This document shows positions 56,235-64,000 of a stretch of DNA of 64,000 nucleotides, piece after piece. Position 1 is the first letter of the stretch. The number at the start of each line of letters is the position of its first letter. The notes under the pieces are model-generated. The model was not told the DNA's origin. It saw only the letters and a program-made list of their open reading frames with translations, and searched no databases. The DNA lies in assembly GCA_015680685.1 (NCBI GenBank), contig MNCI01015561.1, positions 1,043,825 to 1,107,824 on the forward strand, written 5' to 3'. This stretch comes from Gnetum montanum (taxonomy: Eukaryota; Streptophyta; Gnetopsida; Gnetales; Gnetaceae). Both the position numbers and the translations under genes were made by a program.

Positions 56235-56526
56235 NNNNNNNNNNNNNNNNNNNNNNNNNNNNNNNNNNNNNNNNNNNNNNNNNNNNNNNNNNNNNNNNNN
56301 NNNNNNNNNNNNNNNNNNNNNNNNNNNNNNNNNNNNNNNNNNNNNNNNNNNNNNNNNNNNNNNNNNNNNNNNNNNNNNNNNNNNNNNNNNNNNNNNNNNN
56401 NNNNNNNNNNNNNNNNNNNNNNNNNNNNNNNNNNNNNNNNNNNNNNNNNNNNNNNNNNNNNNNNNNNNNNNNNNNNNNNNNNNNNNNNNNNNNNNNNNNN
56501 NNNNNNNNNNNNNNNNNNNNNNNNNN
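56235..56526. other. Assembly gap (292 N)
   Basis: Run of N inside RT-8 gag. Confidence 1.
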
Positions 56527-56615
56527 AGTATTTAATTTCTTAAGCCTTTATAGTAACAAAGAATTATTGATGTGCTAAAATTATAAGGCTTATGAACTTA
56601 GAGGCTAAATTTTCA

Positions 56616-56638
56616 GCCCTCCTTCTAGCACCAAAAGA
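56616..56638 (-). promoter_or_regulatory. RT-8 primer-binding site candidate
   Basis: Minus strand TTTTGGTGCTAGAAGGAGGG, two bases inside the LTR end. It begins with the TGG expected for a tRNA 3' end. I cannot assign the tRNA; it differs from the tRNA-Asp sites of the other elements. Confidence 0.5.
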
Positions 56639-56640
56639 AC

Positions 56641-59600
56641 TATTGGCGACCGTTTGGGACATGACCGTCAACGAGTGTCCTCGAACAAGATTTAGGTGCT
56701 TGTTGGTCTTTGACAACACCAAGGCCTAGATACATCCAAATAGACTTAGTAGTTAATGTAAGTATGTGTGTGTGCTGTTGCGGTGTGCGGTTGTGAAAAA
56801 TGAAACGATTGGGTTGTGTGTAAAACTACAAATAACTTATCTTAAAGAGATTCAGCCAACTTTGCCGAGTACTATGAGTTATTGAGAGTTCCTATTTTAT
56901 TCAATTGCCTAATCTATGTGGTCATTATAATACCTACTTGTAACAAATGAAATTTTTCAAAAACATTCGAGCACAAGTCTGCGAATCTACTTCTAATTTT
57001 CCCCAGAGAAAGAGATAGTTCCACAAGAAAACTAGAAATAGAGCAAGATTCAATGGAAATAGAAATAAGTGAAAAAGAAAGAAAATTTGTGTAAAGATCT
57101 CAAATGTTTAAACAAGGTAAAATGATACGACTAAACACTTCGCAATAAAGCTATCCTAAATTCAATAACTACAAATTGTTCAAACTTCCAAGGCTCAAAT
57201 AAGCAATTTCTTCAAAACAATCCCACTATGCTACCCAAAAATTTGTTGCATAAACTATCACGTACAAGACTCTATTTTGGCTAGATAATGGATGTCAACA
57301 ATTGCATTCAACAGAACCTTCAAAAGACTTAACAATTTTTAATTGAAATACCATGGAGATTCACTTTAAAGATAAAAGAAGCTCTTAAGGCTTTCAAACA
57401 CAAGCTCTTCTATGGAAAAATTTTAATAGAAATTTTCTATCGTGCACCAAGAACAATAGGAGCAATCTAAAAATCCCAAAATTACTTGCCAAGCATGATA
57501 CTATCTAAACCACTAGCTAAACAATTTAAACAAAATAAAAAAAAACAATAAGCATAACTCACAGGACTATGACAAAGAGGCTAAAATGTTGTCTTTAGCA
57601 AGTCATCTTACAAGCAATTTTTCACAATGTCTTCTTTACAAATGCTCTTCCAAGACACAAAGTGTGTCTTCAAGTGAGAGCTAGTAGTGTTATTCCCCTT
57701 CTAACCCTTGAAGCCTTTTTATAGGGTTCAAAAGTTAGTTAGATATTCCAAAATATCTTGGCTAACTTCTCTCCCAAGTAAGGAAGTTATAACTTGCTCA
57801 ACAAGTTAGGAGATATTACTTGCCCAACAAGTTAGAAAGTTGTAACTTATACATAAAGTTAGGAGATAACCATGCTAACATCGGCATGTGTTTTTTTGTA
57901 ATTTAACATTAGCTACAATTATCATGGAATTTAGGAATAAAATTGATACTAACTAAATGTCCCCTTTTAGTTACACAAATATCCCAAAAATATCCCAAAA
58001 AATTTCTCTCTTTTTCAATGCATATTGTCAAAGTATATCTAACACTATGCATGTATTAATTAATTAATTTTAATTTAATTTTTCTGTGTTATAGTTTTGG
58101 ATAATGGTTAAGGGAACCTTTCTTAAAATAGTCGTATCCATAATCCACAACACTTGCCGCTATGAAACCTAGGGTATCGTTGATGCAGAGCTTACGGTGG
58201 TTCTATCTTCTATTTCTCTATCCCTTCTTTCTTGAATTTCTCGTATTATTTTAAATAGTGTAGATAAAACAAGTGGTTGCAGCTACATTTGACATCTGGA
58301 ACAATGCTGTCTCCATTTTTATTAACAGCACCATCGAAACAGCAGGCATCGACAATGGCATCGACTCTAGCTTATTTTAACCGAAGGAGATTACATGTTG
58401 GTGTTACCCTCATCTTCGCGGACAAACATTCATCATAATTCCAGCGCCCACCAGAATGGTAACCGTTAATGGTGCAAGTCTCCTTGATTAAGCGTATAAC
58501 CAACAATGGCGCCACCGAATGCAGGCACGTTGTTTCTCTCACGATCTCCAATGATGAATTTTATTAGTTTTACTTAGCCAAAATCTAAAATTTTTGTTAA
58601 TGGAATTCTCCCGAACTCTTTGTCCCAGGCATCAGTCTTTAATCGTTGCCATTGAGATGTGCTCTACATTTTCTCGGACATTGCTGCTACTGCTACTGTG
58701 GTCGTTTTTGATTCTGGTCAAGGGTTTGTTCCACCATGGCTGACGTTGAAGCTGAAGCTTCTGTGCTGTGCTACCAATGGCGATTGGCTAAAAAGGTTGT
58801 CCCTGCTGTTAAAAGAGACATGTCCTTCTTTCGGTGACTTTGAATCTTTTTTATTCCTCATGACTATTATCCAAACAAGATTGCTGCCATGTACAAGCAA
58901 TGCCCATTTGTGTTGCTTCGGTGTTTGCTGCAGATTGACTTCACTTTTGGCCATTGGTTTTGCCTGTGTTGTCTTTTTTCTATGCTTAAAAACATGCATC
59001 TATCCTGTTAACTTCAACATTTTCATTTCATCAATCCTTAGTGTTGTTTCCACCCCATCCGCTACCGCAAAACAAGGCCGTGTCGCATTGCACCTTTCAT
59101 CACCACGTTGCTGTTGCAACCTTGTCTTCCGCTTGCGCAGCTGCGAAGATGCAGGCGTAGCTGCTGCTGCTAGTATTATTGTTTCCACCATTATTTCCGC
59201 TGCTGTTATGCTCCTACACATAAACTCTAGGTCTGCTATGGTGTCCATGGTTGCCATTCTCAAGCAAGGTGCGCAAGCACATCATTTTCGCGACGGTAAT
59301 TCTGCACGATGACATCGACGCTTGCAATGGCGGTGCCAGATTGGACCCTGCATGCGGATCCAAGGCCTAGGCGAGTGACACCACACTGCAGAAGTCGCCT
59401 TGCTTGAGCAAGCTGCGGTTGAAGAAGCCGGTGCGTTCGTCATTTCTGAGAAATGGATTCTGCTTCCATAGAATGATGATGCTGCTCAGCCATAAATGTC
59501 TACTCTACTACCATATGCAACAGCTGCTCCAAAAAAAGCACTATACAAAAACCAGAAGCAGAAGCAGAACTAGAACCAGAACTTGGTTGAATATCCTATC

Positions 59601-60285
59601 TTCCTTGTCTAGAAATTTTTGCCCCGGTTGGAGCCGAGTGGCTCAAGAGGTGATGGCAAAGCTGTCGATGCTGTGTAATAGAGGAAATACATAATGCATT
59701 TTTATTCCATAGAATAGTGTTTGATTGTGATTGTGAAACCTAGATGACATCATGTGATTGTCAGCTTTCTGTGAAGTTTCTCGAGAATTTTTTACTTTTT
59801 CTGTGCAACTATGCCACTGAAACTTCCCTCCTACTTTGCTCGATTGCCCTATTCTTTCGTATGATGCAGATCACAAATTTTTGATTTTGTCGCCTATGGA
59901 TACCCAGAAAAATTCTTCTGGAATGCCACAGATTTATTTATTGAAGTATGTTGGATTCTGTGTGATGCATGATGAATAAAAATGGCATTGATCCTGTAGG
60001 CACAGAGTCTAACTAGATCCGTGCATGGGCCTTGCTCCATTGCTGTGAGCCATGTTTGGAAGCCTGTTTCATTGGTGCCTCCTGTTTGTTCGTTTGTTTT
60101 CTTTAAGGCTCATCCACATCAATCCAAATGAGGATTATGTATATCAATAAGATGAAAATCATCATTTTTTTCATTTGAATATTTGTTTTGTCTTGTATAC
60201 ACAAATGATGGAAGTGTGGCAGAATTAATATCATTCATGTTTTTATCACTTTTGCTGTTCCATGAAATGGCCAAATGTGCCAACA
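56641..60285 (-). repeat. RT-8 5' LTR (3645 bp)
   Basis: Partner of 46496-50122, with the same ends (TATTGGC here, degraded from TGTTGGC, and GCCAACA). TATA at about 57716-57725. The gene-like plus-strand segment recurs at 58240-60050. It keeps the about 125 bp (58092-58218) that the other copy lost at its single N, and lacks the about 150-bp segment present in the other. Confidence 0.9.
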
Positions 60286-60840
60286 GCTATGATAGAGATT
60301 GTTGTGGATAGTGACTCAGATGATGATGGTAGGTGTGATGTTTATAGGTACAAACATCCCAAGGGATGTTGCCCAATTGTGCTACATTTGTAGGAATCTG
60401 GGATGTATGCCTTACATCCATGACTTGCACAAAGGAAAATACCCAAAAGGTTGCCTTATCCACAAGGCTATTCTCAATAGTTCCACCAACCACAGTAGTA
60501 TTATCCAAGTGGAACTCCACCGCAACCCTACGAATTGTACCAGTAGTGGTAGCAACCACAATCATGGACGTTGCTACCTCCAAGATAGTAGTACCCTTAC
60601 CGACAACCAGATCCTTATGGTTACTATGTTCAACAACCTTCATCTCCATAAGACTCCTCTAGTCATGTTGCTACTTACCAACCTCACCACTACCCTCCTG
60701 AAGTATACCAATCACCCTATCTAAGGAGGGATGCCACCTACTATCCTCATGTACCTCCTATCCTTGCACCTACTCCTCCATCTCCTACACAGCTACCACC
60801 TACTTCATCCATGTAGGGTGAATTGCCTACCCAACCATAG
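60286..60840 (+). pseudogene. RT-7 gag, second part (zinc knuckle and Pro-rich tail)
   Basis: Continues the gag cut at 46495: acidic DSDSDDD, then CDVYRYKHPKGCCP, the zinc knuckle with its second Cys changed to Tyr. LPYPQGYSQ follows, then a Pro/Gln/Tyr/His-rich tail to about 60840. RT-6 has the same sequence of blocks. Stops at several places. Confidence 0.8.
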
Positions 60841-61079
60841 CAAAGAAACACTACGAGGGTAGTTAATCTAAATTGGTTAACCCACTAAGCGGGTCAAAAC
60901 CATGAACAAAGAAAAGACCTTTCTTCTAACCTCACAGTCCACCAAAGCCCTCAGACACATTAGTGGTTGGTAACCTTGCTCCTCCACCTTCCTCTGCCTC
61001 ATCTTTATTCGAGTCCCCTTCAAACCAAAATCTCTCTTAAATCCATACTATAATGCTAACTTATGTTGTATCTGATTAG

Positions 61080-61720
61080 ATTCAAGCTGGTAACTTGTCC
61101 AGAAAGTTAGCTGATCCCAGGAGTCCCCTAGTATATTTGCAAATTGCTAGGAATGAGCCTTGTAAAGCTCTTCTTGACTTTGGTTCTGGTGTTAATTTGA
61201 TCTCACATGAGATCTACACAATGCGAAACCTTCCTCCCTTAAAGAAAAGCAACATTTGGCTGGAAGTGGCAAACCAATCCATCACTGTTCCATTAGGACT
61301 GGTAGAGGACATCATAACCACCATTTGTAGGTGGTCATATCCCACCAACTTCCTAGTAATCAAGGTGGAGAACTATAAGGGGGAATTCCCAATTATTATG
61401 GAAGGGCATGGTTAAGCACCATTGATGCCAAAATGGGCATTAAAGATCTTTCCTTGGAGATATCTAAGGAAAATGAATTTGGAAAGGTCAAAAAGAAGAG
61501 GATTCCATGTATCATGTACAACGATTCAGGATGCCATTATGTGCAAAAGGTATGGTCAGTAAACCAAACATCTATCTCTACATGCAAGTAATATGCACCA
61601 GAAGCTAAAATTTAAAGATGCCTATACGTAGCAGCCACAAAACAAGAAAGCACCCAATGGCTGACAATTGATTCTAGCAGTAGTACATTGTTCATGGAAC
61701 CTACTGAGGGCCTAACGTAC
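61080..61720 (+). pseudogene. RT-7 aspartic protease
   Basis: RSPLVYLQIARNEPCKALLDFGSGVNLIS (active site DFG), QSITVPLGLVEDIITTICRW and FLVIKVENYKGEFPIIM. A one-base shift follows near 61408. Then WLSTIDAKMGIKDLSLEI and a tail with Cys and Tyr. Closely matches the RT-6 protease. Confidence 0.85.
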
Positions 61721-62720
61721 AAATATGTTGCAAATGGATGAACTCAAGAAAGTTCATTACCAACTCTCTAAAGGAGTAAATGATGATGTCAATTGGGGAG
61801 ATTTGGAGATTCCTAACAATTTTAAACAAGAGCCCCTTGAATTGAAGACATTACCGACTAGAATGAAGTATGTGTTCTTGAAAAATGGAAAGCTGATCAT
61901 TATTAATGCCAACCTTGCTGTAGAATAAAAGAAAATTTTGATGAAGGTTGTGGAAAAATGGTCAGCAGCCTTTGCCTGGTCATATTCCAAGCTCATTGGA
62001 ATAGATCCAAGAATATGCCAACACTAGATATACATTGATCCCATCGTTAAGCCGAAATAATAGCCACAACAACATTTGAATCCCAAATTAGAACAAATTG
62101 TTAAAGAGGAGATTGAACAACTCCTTAAGGTGAGATTCATCTACCCGATCACAAACAGTGAGTGGGTTAGTCCACTTGTGATCATGCCCAAGAAAGAAGA
62201 CAAATGGCGGGTGTGCATCAACTTTCAGCTGCTCAACATGATAACTTTCAAAGATCATTTTCTATTGCCTTTTGTTGACCAAGTGTTGTACACCATTTCT
62301 GAGCACCACTATTACATCTTTCTAGATGGTTATAGTGGTTATAACCAAATCTGGATTGCACCAAAGAACTAGGCAAAGAAACCTTTCACAAGTTCTTGGG
62401 GGACTTTTCCTTACCGTCAAATGTCATTCAGTCTATGGAATGCTCTAGCCATATTTCAATGATTAGTCCTTAGCATTTTCCAACAACAAATTAATAGTGG
62501 GATAGAAGTCTTCTTAGATGACTTTTCTACCTATGGAGCTACATTTGAGCAAGCCCTAGACCATCTTAAGTAGGTGTTGGAGAAATGTGTCGAAATAGAC
62601 CTTCAACTTAATTGGCAAAAGAGAAATCTTATGATCTAGGAAGGCATAGTCTTGGGGCACCATATCTGAAAAGTAGGAATCAAGGTGGACCCTAAAAAAA
62701 TAAGGGTCATCCAAGGAATA
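61721..62720 (+). pseudogene. RT-7 reverse transcriptase
   Basis: Linker NWGDLEIPNNFKQEPLELKTLPTRMKYVFL (61790-61880), then NPKLEQIVKEEIEQLLKVRFIYPITNSEWVSPLVIMPKKEDKWRVCINF, FLDGYSGYNQIWIAPKN, a stop, GTFPYRQMSF and the active site VFLDDFSTYG (about 62508-62537). WQKRNLMI and GIVLGHHI follow with stops. The linker shows where RT-6 lost its pol: RT-6 ends a few residues after the same GDLE/GKLE-x-P point. Confidence 0.85.
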
Positions 62721-63310
62721 ATTTATCAACCTAAAATAGTTAAAGAAGTGTAGTCGTTCCTTAGTCATATGGGCTACTACTGGTGCTTTATTGAGAAGTT
62801 TCCCAAAATCGTCAAGCCATTAGTGAAATTGAAAAAGAAGGATGCATCGTTCGTCTAGACCCCTACATATGAAATAACATTTTAGAAACTAAAGTAGAAG
62901 CTTGTTGAAACCCCAATTCTACAAGCACCTGATTGGTCTAGACTATTTCATGTGATGACTGATGCATCAAATTATGCTTTAGGGGTAGCGCTTACACAGA
63001 TGGATGATTAAAAACGTGCATATTAGATTCACTACACAAGCCAAAGCATTGCAGGTGCACAGCTGAACTACACCACCACATAAAAGGAGTTGATGGCATT
63101 GGTGTTCGCCTTAGATAAGTTCAAGAACTATGTGCTTGGCTATAAAGTGTTCATGCACATAGATCATGGTGCCATCCGGTTTCTAATGAATAAACCAATA
63201 GTGAGCCCCCATGTCATACAGTGACTTGTGATTTTATAAGAGTTTGATCTCACAATGGTAGATCGAAAAGGTGTGGAGAATGTGGTCATGGATCACTTAT
63301 CATGACTAAG
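62721..63310 (+). pseudogene. RT-7 RNase H (gypsy type)
   Basis: Connection block (SFLSHMGYYWCFIEKFPKIVKPL), then LFHVMTDASNYALGVALTQMDD with the first catalytic Asp. AQLNYTTT-x-KELMALVFALDKFKNYVLG carries the Glu, and HIDHGAIRFLMNKP the next Asp. VENVVMDHLS closes the domain. Several TAG stops from CAG or TGG codons. Confidence 0.85.
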
Positions 63311-63589
63311 ATGGGATGGCAAGGAGAAAGAAAGTCCCTTATCTTATTAGTTTCCTAACGAATCTCTACTTGCAGGGGCTATTAATGCATAAATGCCTGA
63401 TGAACCAAATTGGTATGACACCATCCTCACTTATCTATTCAAGCAAGAATTTCCACAAGGGCTGGACACCAGAAAGAAATAATAGTTTCTTCACCAGGTC
63501 AGCACTTCATGGAAATTAATCAAAACCTTTACAAAGTCTGTTCCAATGGCCTAGTACATTGGTGTGTCCCTAATACAAATCAACTACAT

Positions 63590-64000
63590 GTTCTTTAGGA
63601 TGCTCATGAAGGCCCTTGTGGGGGCCATTATGCTGGAAGATGCACAACCATAAAAATCCTCATGGTGGGATATTATTGGCCAACAATCTTTAGGGATGCA
63701 TACCAATTCATCCTTGCTTGTGATCATTGCCAAAAGGATGGTGGAATGATAGCTCAAATGGAGGGGCCACAGTAATGGATTCAATCTCTTGAGCCATTCA
63801 ATATTTGGGGCATTAACTTTATGGATCCCATCACTCCTTTGTCAAATGGAATGGCATATATCATAGTTGTAGTTAACTATTACACTAAGTGGGTAGAAGC
63901 AATAGCCGTCACTAACTGTACATCCACCGCTGCTACTTGGTTTGTACAAAAAAAAATACCATAAACAGGTTTGGTGTGCCTCACATGTTAATTTCTAATA
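63590..64000 (+). pseudogene. RT-7 integrase, runs off the window
   Basis: GGHYAGRCTTIKILMVGYYWPTIFRDAYQFILACDHCQK is the HHCC zinc finger. PFNIWGINFMDPITPLSNGMAYIIVVVNYYTKWVEAIAV starts the catalytic core with the first Asp. A shift or stop follows near 63960. The rest, the second LTR and the 3' spacer lie to the right. Confidence 0.85.

Larger units (their letters stand above)
56032..56640 (-). pseudogene. RT-8 gag N-terminal part and leader, mostly a sequence gap
   Basis: 56160-56035 reads MLEEIYLKAVNPNISIWLRRTPNLTTLNDYFSEAIQ, part of a capsid domain, and is separated by one stop from the next frame. N fill 56235-56526, so the gag start is unknown. The leader next to the LTR has the primer site. 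Confidence 0.55.
46496..60285 (-). mobile_element. RT-8: Ty3/gypsy element with 3.6-kb LTRs and two RNase H domains
   Basis: LTRs 46496-50122 and 56641-60285, with inverted ends TGTTGGC/GCCAACA on the plus strand. Internal minus-strand order: gag (with a 292-N gap), protease, RNase HI-type domain, RT, gypsy RNase H, integrase, accessory ORF. Inserted in RT-7 gag. The extra RNase H suggests the Tat side of plant Ty3/gypsy, but its place before RT is unusual. Confidence 0.9.
43754..64000 (+). mobile_element. RT-7: gag-pol member of the superfamily, right end outside window
   Basis: 5' LTR (about 43754-44597), primer site, gag (44780-46495 and 60286-60840), protease, RT, RNase H and integrase to the window edge, all on the plus strand. 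RT-8 is inserted in gag with a near-perfect duplication. LTR ends, U3 palindromes, U5 hairpin and gag-protease all match the non-autonomous elements. It is therefore the only full-coding-type member here, though now broken by many stops. Confidence 0.85.

Noticed and set aside
56204-56578. Plus-strand open frame of 124 codons
   Set aside because: Almost all of it is the N gap; the real gene here is RT-8 gag on the other strand.
46496-60285. The 3.6-kb direct repeats as a segmental duplication of host DNA
   Set aside because: They have TGTTGGC/GCCAACA ends, flank a gag-pol region in one orientation, have a primer site inside the right copy and a near-perfect 5-bp duplication outside. LTRs explain all of this.

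Overview
The window is plant nuclear repeat DNA with no intact host gene, rRNA, tRNA or CRISPR array that I can see. It is a stack of nested, decayed LTR retrotransposons, one endogenous pararetrovirus and several captured host-gene fragments. The old nested elements, tRNA-Asp-type primer sites, very long LTRs and a caulimovirid-like insertion suggest a large plant genome. A gymnosperm is my best guess, but this is low-confidence inference. Nearly all reading frames carry stops or shifts, and many differences between paired LTRs are transitions.

Layout (RT-1 to RT-8 are my labels). RT-1 (+) is an LTR running in from the left edge and ending at 936. It cuts ORF2 of RT-2 (-), a gag-ORF2 element at 937-8010. 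RT-2 lies in a Ty1/copia pol remnant (8011-8455, -). RT-3 (-) starts at 8456 and is the scaffold for the next 35 kb. Its spacer is split by RT-4 (+, 10514-17142, TSD ACTAT). Its gag is split by RT-5 (-, 19279 to about 42465), whose gag halves resume at 42471. RT-5 is an Athila/Tat-like gag-pol element with about 2.5-kb LTRs. It contains RT-6 (-, 23577-30630, TSD ACTGT), and its right LTR is interrupted by an endogenous caulimovirid (about 36708-40735). RT-5 LTRs also hold inositol-transporter fragments, with a subtilase fragment in the right one. At about 43754, RT-3 gag is cut by RT-7 (+), which runs off the right edge. RT-7 gag is split by RT-8 (-, 46496-60285, TSD GCTAC/GCTAT), which has 3.6-kb LTRs.

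How they fit together. RT-1, RT-2, RT-3, RT-4, RT-6 and RT-7 form one superfamily. They share LTR ends (TGATGAG...CTCATCA), a tRNA-Asp-like primer site, a G-rich polypurine tract, a short U3 with palindromes upstream of the TATA box, and a gag zinc knuckle of form CX2CX3HX4C. RT-7 encodes gag, protease, RT, RNase H and integrase, so its lineage could have supplied enzymes in trans. RT-6 keeps only gag and protease. RT-2, RT-3 and RT-4 keep gag plus an unrecognised second ORF with a TATA box of its own.

The items I find most unusual are: a second, RNase HI-type domain between protease and RT in RT-8; covarying hairpins in the U5 leader of the superfamily; U3 palindromes that differ in number between the two LTRs of one insertion; an internal promoter carrying the same palindrome in RT-4; and host-gene material inside the U3 of both long-LTR elements.
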